Shown piece by piece: positions 8,454-17,233 of a stretch of 64,000 bases of DNA (position 1 is its first letter; each line of letters begins with the position of its first letter). The DNA is from JAEXOD01 sp964652025 (GTDB taxonomy: Bacteria; Bacteroidota; Ignavibacteria; Ignavibacteriales; Melioribacteraceae), in contig CAZYZX010000006.1 in NCBI GenBank assembly GCA_964652025.1, positions 62,001 to 126,000 of the forward strand, read 5' to 3'. Below the pieces are notes generated by a model that was given only the letters and a program-made list of their open reading frames with translations, did no database searches and was not told the DNA's origin. The position numbers were made by a program, and so were the translations under genes.

Positions 8454-9962
8454 ATGTTTAATATTTCATTTAAAGCAATTAACCCAGATTTTAATTTTGA
8501 AAAAGAATCTATTAATGTACAATTTTTTGTAGTGAATAATAATTTAGAAAAGAATATTGAAGATTATTTTATTAAAAACAGTATAAAGGTAAATTCGGTT
8601 ACTCATAAAAAATTGCAAGAAAAAGATAATTTTAATGAAGTAAAAATACAATGTTTTGATGATAATCCTTATTTAACAGTAATAAAGAAAATAAAAAAAG
8701 ATAAAAAATTTAACAACGACTTTTTTAGGAATTATTGCGCTGGATTAATTAAAGATATTAAAAATGAGCCTGTAAAAGCATTATTTATTAATATCCCAGA
8801 TTTTAACGAATATAAAGAATATTTTGATGATGAAATAACATATTATCAATCTTTTGTAGAAGGTGTATTATTAGGTAATTATGAATTTGATAAATACAAA
8901 AGCGACAAAAAAGCACCCAAAAATTTAAAGGTTTATTTAGTAAGCGAAAATAAAGATTTATTAAATGAAGCTATAAGAGTTGGTGAAAATGTAATGCAAG
9001 GTGTTTATTATACAAGATATTTAGTAAATGAAATACCTGATGTATTAACCCCATCTGCAATGGCAAACAGTGCAAAGGAAGAATTGACAAAATTAGGGAT
9101 AAAAGTAAAGGTAGTTGATTACGAACAATTAAAGAAGCAGGGAATGAATGGGATTGTAGCAGTTGGAAAGGCAAGTTCAAATCCTCCGTTAATGATGATT
9201 TTAGAATATAAACCAAAAGAAAAAGCGAAAGCAAAAATTGGATTGGTTGGCAAAGGTGTTACATATGATGCTGGTGGTTTATCGCTTAAAACAACAGAAG
9301 GTATGGTAGAAATGAAAGCAGATATGGCAGGTGCTGGTGTTGTGTTAGGAGTTTTTAAAGCAGTAGCATTAGAAAAATTACCAATTCATTTAATAGGAGT
9401 TATACCTGCAGTAGAAAATGTAATTAGTGGAAATGCATACAAACCAAGTGATATAATTGTAAGTGCGTCTGGAAAAACAATAGAGGTAGGCAATACAGAT
9501 GCGGAAGGAAGAATAATATTATCTGATGCACTGTATTATGCTTGCAAGCAGAAACCGGATTATTTAATAGATTTTGCCACATTAACAGGTGCTTGTGTGG
9601 TTGCATTAGGAGAGTTTACAGCAGGTTTATTTGCAAACGATGATAACCATGCAAATAATTTATTAAATGCTGCAAAAGCTGTTGGTGAAAGGCTTTGGCA
9701 GTTACCAATGTGGGATGAGTATAATACATTAATTGAAAGTAAGCTTGCCGACGTTAAAAATATTGGTGGTAAATGGGGTGGTGCTATAACAGCTGCAAAG
9801 TTTTTAGAGCATTTTGTTGATGAAAATGTTAGTTGGGCACATTTAGATATTGCCGGACCTTCAATAGCCTATAAATTAAATAGTTATTCAGATGGTTATA
9901 ATACAGGTTATGGTGTAAGATTAACAGTTAAATATCTTAAAAATTTATCTAACAAAGATTAA
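8454..9962 (+). CDS. pepA: Leucyl aminopeptidase (M17, PepA family)
   Basis: This is a cytosolic dinuclear metallo-aminopeptidase that releases N-terminal residues from peptides. The C-terminal catalytic domain carries GKGVTYDAGGLSLK (metal-binding lysine about 267 and aspartate about 272), a second metal aspartate in KADMAGAG and NTDAEGR at 347-353. The divergent N-terminal domain spans about 1-165. A GTG at 8442 is in frame, but GTGGAG there fits better as the ribosome binding site for ATG 8454, giving 502 residues. It lies one base after nrnA and just before the hairpin at 9978 that controls access to the next start. Motifs are complete and activity is expected. Confidence 0.95.
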   Translation: MFNISFKAINPDFNFEKESINVQFFVVNNNLEKNIEDYFIKNSIKVNSVTHKKLQEKDNFNEVKIQCFDDNPYLTVIKKIKKDKKFNNDFFRNYCAGLIKDIKNEPVKALFINIPDFNEYKEYFDDEITYYQSFVEGVLLGNYEFDKYKSDKKAPKNLKVYLVSENKDLLNEAIRVGENVMQGVYYTRYLVNEIPDVLTPSAMANSAKEELTKLGIKVKVVDYEQLKKQGMNGIVAVGKASSNPPLMMILEYKPKEKAKAKIGLVGKGVTYDAGGLSLKTTEGMVEMKADMAGAGVVLGVFKAVALEKLPIHLIGVIPAVENVISGNAYKPSDIIVSASGKTIEVGNTDAEGRIILSDALYYACKQKPDYLIDFATLTGACVVALGEFTAGLFANDDNHANNLLNAAKAVGERLWQLPMWDEYNTLIESKLADVKNIGGKWGGAITAAKFLEHFVDENVSWAHLDIAGPSIAYKLNSYSDGYNTGYGVRLTVKYLKNLSNKD

Positions 9963-9977
9963 TTGGAATTTTTTTAA

Positions 9978-10013
9978 TAGTACCTTTGTTTTTAATTAAA
10001 AACGGAGGTACTA
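9978..10013 (+). promoter_or_regulatory. Hairpin burying the ribosome binding site of the DUF302 gene
   Basis: Bases 9978-9993 can pair without a gap with 9998-10013: arm TAGTACCTTTGTTTTT against AAAAACGGAGGTACTA. This gives 16 pairs (two G-U) around an AATT loop. The 3' arm holds the complete Shine-Dalgarno GGAGG (10004-10008) and the first base of the ATG at 10013. No T run follows on either strand, so it does not look like a terminator. An RNA switch or thermometer that blocks translation, or a DNA operator, are both possible. Confidence 0.6.
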
Positions 10014-10402
10014 TGTCTTATCATTTTTCTAAAATTGTTAATTTACCTTTTGAACTTGCTGAAGAAAAAACAAAAACTGAGCTAAAAAAATTGGGCTTAG
10101 GAATAGTTTCTGAAATAGATGTTAAAAACACATTTAAAGAAAAATTAAACAAGGATTTTAGAAATTATAAAATACTTGGTGCATGCAACCCAGCTATGGC
10201 TTACGAAGCTTTACAAGTAGAAAGAAATTTAGGTGTTATGTTGCCTTGCACTATTGTTCTTCAACAGTATGATGATAATAATGTTGAAATATCTTTTATT
10301 GATCCTGTAACATATATGACTAATGTAGATAACGAAAAGATTAAAAGTTTTTCCTACGAGATTGAAAAAATACTAAAACAAGCCTTTGATAATATAAATT
10401 AA
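10013..10402 (+). CDS. DUF302 family protein
   Basis: The family has no agreed function. The 129 residues match a complete DUF302 domain: HFSKIVNLPFELAEEKTKTEL at the start, then KILGACNPAMAYEALQVE, LGVMLPCTIVLQQ, and a closing FIDPVTYM strand. C-N-P-A and the later L-P-C place two cysteines where the family often has them. The start at 10013 is favoured over an upstream in-frame TTG at 9986 because of the perfect GGAGG at 10004. That same RBS lies inside the 16-bp hairpin described at 9978-10013, so translation is probably regulated. There is no signal peptide, so it is predicted cytosolic. It could share a transcript with pepA. Confidence 0.85.
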   Translation: MSYHFSKIVNLPFELAEEKTKTELKKLGLGIVSEIDVKNTFKEKLNKDFRNYKILGACNPAMAYEALQVERNLGVMLPCTIVLQQYDDNNVEISFIDPVTYMTNVDNEKIKSFSYEIEKILKQAFDNIN

Positions 10403-10425
10403 AATTATTGACCTATAAATTAATA

Positions 10426-10457
10426 CATAATAATAAAAATTATTATGATAGTATAAT
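10426..10457 (+). promoter_or_regulatory. Palindrome and -10-like box upstream of the carboxypeptidase
   Basis: CATAATAAT-AAAA-ATTATTATG at 10426-10447 is a perfect 9-bp inverted repeat. It is followed at 10452-10457 by a perfect TATAAT, 43 bases before the start codon. No good -35 is found 16-18 bases upstream, where the palindrome sits instead. This arrangement would fit an activator or repressor site overlapping the -35 position. AT-rich palindromes also arise by chance here. Confidence 0.3.
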
Positions 10458-10500
10458 AGTTTTTATTAATTTAAGTGTTATTTTTTAAGGAATGATACAA

Positions 10501-12342
10501 ATGATTTATAGGTCGATATTATTTTTATTATTTTGTAGTAGTTTATTAATTAATGCTCAAGTTCGCTTTGATGCTAATTTTGAAAGTGGTAACCTAAATA
10601 CAGTATCAACAACAGATTCTATTACGTATACAGTTACAACTAAACAAGATATTGGGGGCAGATGGTTTTATTTTAGGATTAGTGGCGTTAAAAACAGATT
10701 TATTAAAGTTAAAGTAACAAATAGCGATGTTAAGCGCGCTATGTATAGTTATGATAACAAGAACTTTAAAAGGTTTACTATTGCAGAGTCTCCACAAACA
10801 AATGTGTTCCAAAAAACTTACGAACAAGATACAGTTTATGTTGCATATTACACACCCTATACAATAACCAAACTTAACGAAAAAATTAATTTATGGACAC
10901 AAAATCCAGAGTGTACTTTAAATGTTATTGGTTTAACAAATAATGGATTACCGATAAAAGAATTAATTATTACAGATCCATTTATCCCCACAGCAGAAAA
11001 GCAAATTGTGTGGATACATGCACGCACCCATCCGGGTGAAACTCCATCATCACATCATTTTGAAGGTTTAGTAAATAGATTATTAGAAAATGATGATTAT
11101 GCAAGTTATTTAAGAAAAAAAATAGAGTTCCATTTAGTACCAACAACAAATCCAGATGGGGTGTTTTATGGAAGGAGCAGAACAAATTTTAATGGTGTGG
11201 ATTTAGAATCGAATTGGAATAAACCGGATGACCAAACTTCTAAAGAGGTGTTATTGCTAAAATCTAGAATGCGGGAAGTGTGTTCGTCTAAAGTTATAAA
11301 CGTAGCATTAAATTTGCACTCTATTGCTAGCCCATTTTGTACGTTTTATGTACATACGGCATCATCTACAAGCAATTATTTTTATAGAAGACAATATCAA
11401 CTTGCATATTTGAATACAAGCAATAACGATTATTTTCCGCAAACAGATATAAGTGAATCTAATTTAAGTTTAGTATATCCAGAAGGTTGGTTATGGGCAA
11501 ATTATGGTGAAACGCCGGTTGCATTAACTTACGAAACACCTTATGATTATTATTCAACAGGTGAAGAAGTTACTAACGACAATTTATATGAGTTGGGGTA
11601 TAAAACTTTATATGCAGTAGCAGATTTTTTAGAAATTAGCCATCCAAAATATCAAATATTGGACAATAAAAATGCGCAAATAATAGGTAATTGGGATATT
11701 AAAAATAATGGGACAAAATTTTATAGTGATAATTATTGTTCCACAACAGCCGGTTTTGGGTTAAATAAAGTAATTTATACTAGTGATATTTTGCCAAGCG
11801 GGGAATATGCATTATTTGGTTGGTGGCAAGATGATATAAATAATGCAACCAATACAAGATTTGCGGTAATAAATAATGGTGAGGAAATTATAATAGAAAG
11901 GTCCCAAAAAGAAAATGGGGGTAATTGGAATTATTTAACGGATATTAAAATACCAAGTGCAAGGCAAATACAAATTATAGTTGATGATTATGCAAATGGA
12001 AATGTATTATCGGATGCATTTAAGATAGTTTATAAAGGTGAAATAAGCAGTGTAAAAAGTATAATAGAACCAGATTTTACATTGTATCAAAATTATCCAA
12101 ATCCATTTAATCCATCCACAACAATAAAATTTACTTTACAAAACACTACTCAAGTTACATTAAGAATATATAATATATTAGGTGAAATAATAACAACATT
12201 AGTTGATGAAAGATTAAGTAAAGGTACCCATGAATTTGTATTTGATGCAAGTAAATATGGTAATTTAAACAGTGGGGTATATTATTATCAATTAATAACA
12301 GAAAAGTCTGTTTACACAAAAGGAATGGTATTAGTTAAGTAA
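10501..12342 (+). CDS. Secreted M14-family zinc carboxypeptidase with type IX sorting tail
   Basis: The 613-residue protein begins with a signal peptide (about 1-21, ending LLINAQ). A beta-rich N-terminal domain and an M14 carboxypeptidase domain follow. Zinc ligands are H177 and E180 in RTHPGET and H273 in LNLHS; the likely catalytic glutamate is E345 in LTYETPYD. NPDGVFYGRSRTN carries the substrate-binding asparagine/arginine region, like the M14 subgroup of cytosolic carboxypeptidases. A jelly-roll-like domain (about 380-515) follows. The tail NYPNPFNPSTTIKF...GVYYYQL marks export by the type IX system. AAGGA at 10487 lies nine bases before ATG 10501; the ATG at 10492 is too close to it. 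It probably digests extracellular peptides. Confidence 0.88.
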   Translation: MIYRSILFLLFCSSLLINAQVRFDANFESGNLNTVSTTDSITYTVTTKQDIGGRWFYFRISGVKNRFIKVKVTNSDVKRAMYSYDNKNFKRFTIAESPQTNVFQKTYEQDTVYVAYYTPYTITKLNEKINLWTQNPECTLNVIGLTNNGLPIKELIITDPFIPTAEKQIVWIHARTHPGETPSSHHFEGLVNRLLENDDYASYLRKKIEFHLVPTTNPDGVFYGRSRTNFNGVDLESNWNKPDDQTSKEVLLLKSRMREVCSSKVINVALNLHSIASPFCTFYVHTASSTSNYFYRRQYQLAYLNTSNNDYFPQTDISESNLSLVYPEGWLWANYGETPVALTYETPYDYYSTGEEVTNDNLYELGYKTLYAVADFLEISHPKYQILDNKNAQIIGNWDIKNNGTKFYSDNYCSTTAGFGLNKVIYTSDILPSGEYALFGWWQDDINNATNTRFAVINNGEEIIIERSQKENGGNWNYLTDIKIPSARQIQIIVDDYANGNVLSDAFKIVYKGEISSVKSIIEPDFTLYQNYPNPFNPSTTIKFTLQNTTQVTLRIYNILGEIITTLVDERLSKGTHEFVFDASKYGNLNSGVYYYQLITEKSVYTKGMVLVK

Positions 12343-12343
12343 G

Positions 12344-13426
12344 TTAATTTTTAGACCGAGCAATATTTATAATAGCAGCAAATAAAAAAACAAAGTTAGC
12401 AAACCAAGCTGTAAGAATTGGGTCCATAACTCCATTTTTACCAAATGCTTGGCTAATTTTCATAAAAACAAGGTAAATAAAAGTAATTAATAGATTAATT
12501 CCAAATTGAAGTGCCACACCACCGCGTCTTTTATTGGAAGAAAGAGGCAACCCAAAAAGCACAACAATAATACTACTAAAAGCAAATGCTATACGAGAGT
12601 GGTAATCTATTAAAGTTCTAGTATTATCGTTCCCTGCCTTTTGTTCATCCATAGCTTGTTTATATAGTTCTGGTAAAGTCATTTCTTCTGGCTTACGTTG
12701 CTTTTTTATAACATCTTCTGGTACAAAATTTAAGTAACTAATTTCTTTTGATTCAAATTTTTGCAAATTTTCTCTGTCATTATAAAAAACTCTAAAAGTA
12801 CCATCTTTTAATATCCAAACCTTTTTATTAAAGTCATATATCATACGTATGGCATCAATTCTCGAGGTCATTTTGGTTATATCATTCTTATCAAACTCTT
12901 GAATGCTTACGCGATGAGCAATGTTATTTACAACGTCAAAAAAAGTTATTGAAACAATTCTGGAGTTAGTATCTTGGAAATAAATATTATTACCAGCACG
13001 AAAAACGTTTTTATTCATAAAATTTTGTTCAATATAAGTTAGGTGTTTATTAGCATAGGGGACTACAAAACCACCAAAATAAATAGATAATAAAGAAATA
13101 AAAATAGAGGTAATAATAAAAGGTAACATAAACCTAAATTGGCTAACACCGGCAGAGCGAATTGCAGTAAGCTCGTTTAAGTTAGCAAGTTTACCCGCAG
13201 TAAAAAGTGCGCTTAGTAAAACAGCAACAGGGGTCATTAATCTTAAAATTTCGGGTATAAAAACAAAGTAATATTGTAAAATAATAAAATTAGGTACATT
13301 TTGGTCTATAAAGTCATCTAACTTTTCCATTAGGTCAATTAGCACAAAAAGTAAAGTAAAAGCTAAAAGTCCAAATAAAATTGTTTGCACAAATTGTTTA
13401 GTTAGGTATTTATCAAGTATTTTCAT
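12344..13426 (-). CDS. lptG: LptF/LptG-family permease (LptG-like)
   Basis: LptF and LptG are the membrane subunits of the ABC exporter that lifts lipopolysaccharide out of the inner membrane onto the Lpt bridge. The 360 residues show the YjgP/YjgQ layout. Three N-terminal membrane segments (about 13-33, 55-75, 98-118) start from KILDKYLTKQFVQTILFG. A periplasmic jelly-roll domain follows, then C-terminal segments with SRIAFAFSSIIVVLFGLPLSSNKRRGG. The last is the conserved cytosolic loop of the family. Its ATG overlaps the upstream permease gene by 14 bases, so the pair is translationally coupled. F versus G cannot be settled from sequence alone. No LptB ATPase is in the window. Confidence 0.85.
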   Translation of the reverse strand: MKILDKYLTKQFVQTILFGLLAFTLLFVLIDLMEKLDDFIDQNVPNFIILQYYFVFIPEILRLMTPVAVLLSALFTAGKLANLNELTAIRSAGVSQFRFMLPFIITSIFISLLSIYFGGFVVPYANKHLTYIEQNFMNKNVFRAGNNIYFQDTNSRIVSITFFDVVNNIAHRVSIQEFDKNDITKMTSRIDAIRMIYDFNKKVWILKDGTFRVFYNDRENLQKFESKEISYLNFVPEDVIKKQRKPEEMTLPELYKQAMDEQKAGNDNTRTLIDYHSRIAFAFSSIIVVLFGLPLSSNKRRGGVALQFGINLLITFIYLVFMKISQAFGKNGVMDPILTAWFANFVFLFAAIINIARSKN

Positions 13427-14783
13427 CTTCGTTTTGTTGTTTCCAAGATTTAGGAATAAGTTTAGTTATAAAGTCAAATTTAATTTCAATTCTTTCTTTA
13501 GCAGCTTTATAAGTGATAAAAAGGCCAAAAGCGCCAAGTACAAAATTAGCTGCCCACATACCCCAGAAGGGTGATAATAAGTCCCTATCTGCAAGTTTTT
13601 CTCCACCAATTAAAAAAGCCCAATAAATTAAGAAAAATACTAAGCTAACACCAGCAGCAACACCAAAGCCACCTTTTCTTAACATAGTACCAAGTGGTGC
13701 GCCAATTAAAATAAAAACAATACAAGCAAAAGGGATAGAATATTTTTTATGAATTTCTACCCAATATGCATTCATGTTAATTCTATTATACTCAATTTGA
13801 CGCGTATTTACTGTAATACTGCTTTGAACAGATTTAATTCTGTCTTCAATTCTAAAATAAATACCGCGCAAATTTACAGAAGAAAATTTAATTTTATTAT
13901 AAGCGTAAATAGAATCGTTTTTAAAGGCTCTGTTAATTCTTTCGTTTAGTTCTTTAAAGTAGTTATTTTCTATTAATTGTAAACTATCAACAATAGTAAT
14001 CATTTCTGCAGCGCCCATTTCTCTTTCACCTCTAGATAAGTCGTTTGTAGATTTTTGAAAAGAGAATTGGGAAGCATCCATAGCTATTTTATGTTTAGTA
14101 AACTTAAGCTTACGATAAGGGACAAAATTAGCAACTTCTGATTCATGAATTTCGCCATTTTCTAAGTCAAGCATAAGTTTTTCTTTATCTGCCGTAAAGT
14201 AAATTTTACCTTTTTTAGCAGTAACAATGTTTATTTTACTTGGTGATGAATAATCGTAAATTGTTAGGTTAGCAAGCTCGCCTGTTTTTATATTAATTTC
14301 TCTAGCCAAAATTGCAAAGTTTTGAACTTCTTGGCTAAAAATTCCTGGTACTAAAGAAAGCGTTGGTTTTTTACGCGAGATGTCATTTCCTAAAACACGG
14401 GCTGCGTGGTTTGCATTTGGGTATACGTGATTATTAAATTGCACCAATAAATAAGCTATAATAATGCTAGCAAATATTGGGGGTAGCATCATTTTATATA
14501 AACTTACGCCGGAAGCTTTCATTATAGCAATTTCGTTATTTTGTGCCATACTTCCAAAAGCCATTAAAGTTGCAATTAATACTGCCATAGGCACAACAAG
14601 AACAACCATCCAAGCTAAATTATACACAATAAGCTGAATAATTACCCAAGTTTCTAACCCTTTACCAATTAATCTATCTGCAAATTTCATTAAAAATTGC
14701 AACAAAAATACAGCTATTAATGTAACATTGGCAAATATAAATGGTGCTGTGTGATTTCGTAAAATGTATCTGTAAATTATCAT
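13413..14783 (-). CDS. lptF: LptF/LptG-family permease (LptF-like)
   Basis: This is the second half of the LPS exporter membrane pair. The 456 residues are longer than the usual ~360 because of an insertion at about 260-340 (RGEREMGAAEMITIVDSLQLI onward) in the periplasmic part. Such an insert is common in Bacteroidota homologs as far as I recall. N-terminal segments start IIYRYILRNHTAPFIFANV. The conserved cytosolic loop is IPFACIVFILIGAPLGTMLRKGG. The ATG at 14783 has no clear Shine-Dalgarno and lies 18 bases from one arm of the 14-bp inverted repeat at 14801. It reads divergently from the M20 peptidase gene and overlaps the downstream permease. Confidence 0.83.
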   Translation of the reverse strand: MIIYRYILRNHTAPFIFANVTLIAVFLLQFLMKFADRLIGKGLETWVIIQLIVYNLAWMVVLVVPMAVLIATLMAFGSMAQNNEIAIMKASGVSLYKMMLPPIFASIIIAYLLVQFNNHVYPNANHAARVLGNDISRKKPTLSLVPGIFSQEVQNFAILAREINIKTGELANLTIYDYSSPSKINIVTAKKGKIYFTADKEKLMLDLENGEIHESEVANFVPYRKLKFTKHKIAMDASQFSFQKSTNDLSRGEREMGAAEMITIVDSLQLIENNYFKELNERINRAFKNDSIYAYNKIKFSSVNLRGIYFRIEDRIKSVQSSITVNTRQIEYNRINMNAYWVEIHKKYSIPFACIVFILIGAPLGTMLRKGGFGVAAGVSLVFFLIYWAFLIGGEKLADRDLLSPFWGMWAANFVLGAFGLFITYKAAKERIEIKFDFITKLIPKSWKQQNEDENT

Positions 14784-14800
14784 TTAAAAAATTATTTTTA

Positions 14801-14889
14801 TTATACAAATTTAATTATTTTTATTTAATTAATAATATACTTTTATTACTTAAAACTTTTATTAAAAAATGTTTGTTAAATTTGTATAA
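14801..14889. repeat. 14-bp inverted repeat in a divergent promoter region
   Basis: TTATACAAATTTAA at 14801-14814 is the exact reverse complement of TTAAATTTGTATAA at 14876-14889, 61 bases away. Each arm, read outward, puts TTAAATTTGTATAA ahead of one of the two divergent genes. The repeat may be paired promoter cores or paired sites for one regulator. No other gene or RNA is seen in this 162-base gap. Confidence 0.5.
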
Positions 14890-14945
14890 GTAAAAATAAA
14901 ATAATAAATTTAAAAATTTGAATTATTTAATTAAGAGGAATAGAA

Positions 14946-16325
14946 TTGGAAAAAGTATTAAATTATATTGAAGAGAATAAAGAAAGATTTTTAAATGAAT
15001 TATTAGATTATTTAAGAATTCCAAGTGTAAGTACATCAGAAGAATATAAGGATAGCGTTATAAAGTGTGCGCATTATTTAGAAAGCGAGTTAAAGAAAAT
15101 TGGAGTACCAAAGACAGAAATTTTTGAGACAAAAGGACATCCAATAGTATATGGAGAACTAATAGTAGATAAGAGTTTACCCACAGTATTAATATATGGG
15201 CATTATGACGTTCAACCAGCAGATCCATTAGATTTGTGGGATTCTCCTCCATTTGAACCTGTAATTAAAGATGGGAAAATATATGCAAGAGGAGCGAACG
15301 ATAATAAAGGACAAAATTTTGTACATATAAAAGCAGTTGAAAGTTATATAAAAACTAATGGGAACCCGCCAGTAAACATAAAGTTTGTTTTAGAAGGTGA
15401 AGAGGAAATAGGAAGTACAAATTTGTATTCGTTTATAAAAGAAAAATCAAGTTTATTAAAATGTGACGCAATACTAATTAGTGATACAAGTTTATATGCT
15501 GATGATATACCAACAATAAATTATGGCTTACGCGGTTTATGCTATATGGAAGTTGAAGTAACAGGTGCAGATAGGGATTTACACAGCGGATCTTTTGGGG
15601 GTGCAATACCAAATCCAATTAACGAGTTAGCAAAAATAATAGCTAAATTACACGATAAAAATGGACGTATTACCATCCCAAAGTTTTACAAAGATGTATT
15701 AAAGCTTACGAAAGCTGAAAAGGAAAATATTAAAAACTTAAATTTTGATGATAAGAAATTTTGCAAAGAGTATAATGTAAAAGAATTAACAGGTGAAAAA
15801 GGCTATTTAACTTTAGAAAAACTTTGGACGCGTCCAACATTAGATTGTAATGGTATTTATGGTGGATATATTGGAGAAGGAGCAAAAACGGTACTTCCTT
15901 CCAAGGCAACAGCCAAAATTAGTATGAGACTTGTTCCAAATCAAAATCCGAAAAAAATAGCAAAAGAATTTAAAAAATACATTTTAAGTTTAGCGCCAAA
16001 AAGTGTAAAAGTTAAAGTAACAGAAATGCATGGCGGTTTTCCTATTGTTATACCAATTGATAATCCAGCAATAGTTGCAGCAGCAAAAGCAACACAAAAA
16101 GCTTTTGGTAAAAAAACAGTATTTACTCGCGAGGGTGGTTCAATACCAATTGTTGTTGAATTTGTTAAAACATTAAAAGCTCCAACTATTTTAATGGGGC
16201 TTGGATTGGATACAGATAATATTCACTCCCCAAATGAACACTTTTTAATTAAAAACTTTAACTATGGATTGTATAGTTCGGTATACTTTTTAGATGAATT
16301 TTCTAAAATTAAAACTGGAAAATAA
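14946..16325 (+). CDS. M20-family metallodipeptidase
   Basis: This is a cytosolic dinuclear zinc peptidase of the PepV/CNDP dipeptidase group. The 459 residues contain YGHYDVQPADPLDLW (metal ligand H86, catalytic D88), GANDNKGQ (bridging D119) and EGEEEIGS (catalytic and metal glutamates). A dimerisation domain includes DLHSGSFGG with its histidine. The terminal ligand is in GLDTDNIHSPNEHF. The start is TTG at 14946, supported by AGAGGAA six bases upstream; no nearer ATG preserves the N-terminal helix. There is no signal peptide. It lies upstream of a lipoprotein gene on the same strand. It probably completes breakdown of peptides taken up by the cell. Confidence 0.92.
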   Translation: MEKVLNYIEENKERFLNELLDYLRIPSVSTSEEYKDSVIKCAHYLESELKKIGVPKTEIFETKGHPIVYGELIVDKSLPTVLIYGHYDVQPADPLDLWDSPPFEPVIKDGKIYARGANDNKGQNFVHIKAVESYIKTNGNPPVNIKFVLEGEEEIGSTNLYSFIKEKSSLLKCDAILISDTSLYADDIPTINYGLRGLCYMEVEVTGADRDLHSGSFGGAIPNPINELAKIIAKLHDKNGRITIPKFYKDVLKLTKAEKENIKNLNFDDKKFCKEYNVKELTGEKGYLTLEKLWTRPTLDCNGIYGGYIGEGAKTVLPSKATAKISMRLVPNQNPKKIAKEFKKYILSLAPKSVKVKVTEMHGGFPIVIPIDNPAIVAAAKATQKAFGKKTVFTREGGSIPIVVEFVKTLKAPTILMGLGLDTDNIHSPNEHFLIKNFNYGLYSSVYFLDEFSKIKTGK

Positions 16326-16372
16326 TAAAAAAAATTACTCTAATTAGTATGTAACCAATTTTAGGGGTTGCA

Positions 16373-17215
16373 ATGAAACTTAAATTAATAGTTTTAACAT
16401 TATTTTTAGCTTTTTTAATAATAAGCTGTGGTAGTGATGAAAAAGACAGTGGTAGCGGAGATGCTACAACAAGTGCTGAAAAGGAAAGCTCTATTAGAAG
16501 TTATAACCTAAGTCAAGAGCAAAAGTTAGCTGGCAATAGAACGCCTTGTGATACACTATCGCTAAAGGAATTTATATTAAATAAATATCCCGCAGGCACT
16601 TATTTAGTGGATTTTGATAGAACATATACAACTAACGTACCAAAAGCAGCAGTTGTTTATTATAAAACGCAAAACAAAACTTATATTTTTGGAGTAGTTG
16701 CAAAATCTAAACCTGGGGAAAGATATATAGAAACAAAAAATGTTACAGGATATTCATCTTCGTTTATAAATTTAGATAGTACAAAATTAGGCACAGCATT
16801 TTTCTGGTTAACGTTATTTGAATGTAACTCTGATGGCAGCTTTAATGTAATTTGGGAAAGTGAAGTGCCAATACACGGGGGATTTAATAAAATAACATTA
16901 AATAATTGGCGTCCTAAAAACTGCATGTATATTTCTCTTAATTATATGGATGGCATAATTAGTGGAAATAGGAATTATAATTTCTTTTTAGTAAATGGTT
17001 TATTAAATCCTCCACATTTATTAGAAACATATGAAGGGTTGACCCATAAAAGAACTATGGCAAATATTAATAATGATAAATATCCAGATTATTACGAATA
17101 TAGATTTACTGAAGGTGATGTTATAAAAATTATTGATAGTATTCCATTTTTATGGGATTCAACAAAGCGGCTTTATATTAGTCCAGTTAACAAAAGATGG
17201 TTTAGGCATTATTAA
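16373..17215 (+). CDS. Predicted lipoprotein of unknown function
   Basis: I do not recognise the family. The N-terminus is a clear lipoprotein signal: MKLKLIVLTLFLAFLIISC with the lipidated cysteine at residue 19. A Gly/Ser/Asp-rich linker follows (GSDEKDSGSGDATTS). The rest is a ~240-residue mixed domain with many aromatic residues. DGIISGNRNYNFFLVNGLLN and NINNDKYPDYYEYRFTEGD resemble the D-x-N-x-D-x-x-D pattern of calcium-binding or FG-GAP-type loops, but there is only one such loop. It lies 47 bases after the M20 peptidase and 18 bases before ygfZ. That may place it in one transcript by position only; nothing suggests a shared role. Confidence 0.75.
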   Translation: MKLKLIVLTLFLAFLIISCGSDEKDSGSGDATTSAEKESSIRSYNLSQEQKLAGNRTPCDTLSLKEFILNKYPAGTYLVDFDRTYTTNVPKAAVVYYKTQNKTYIFGVVAKSKPGERYIETKNVTGYSSSFINLDSTKLGTAFFWLTLFECNSDGSFNVIWESEVPIHGGFNKITLNNWRPKNCMYISLNYMDGIISGNRNYNFFLVNGLLNPPHLLETYEGLTHKRTMANINNDKYPDYYEYRFTEGDVIKIIDSIPFLWDSTKRLYISPVNKRWFRHY

Positions 17216-17233
17216 TAATTAAGGATTACATTA

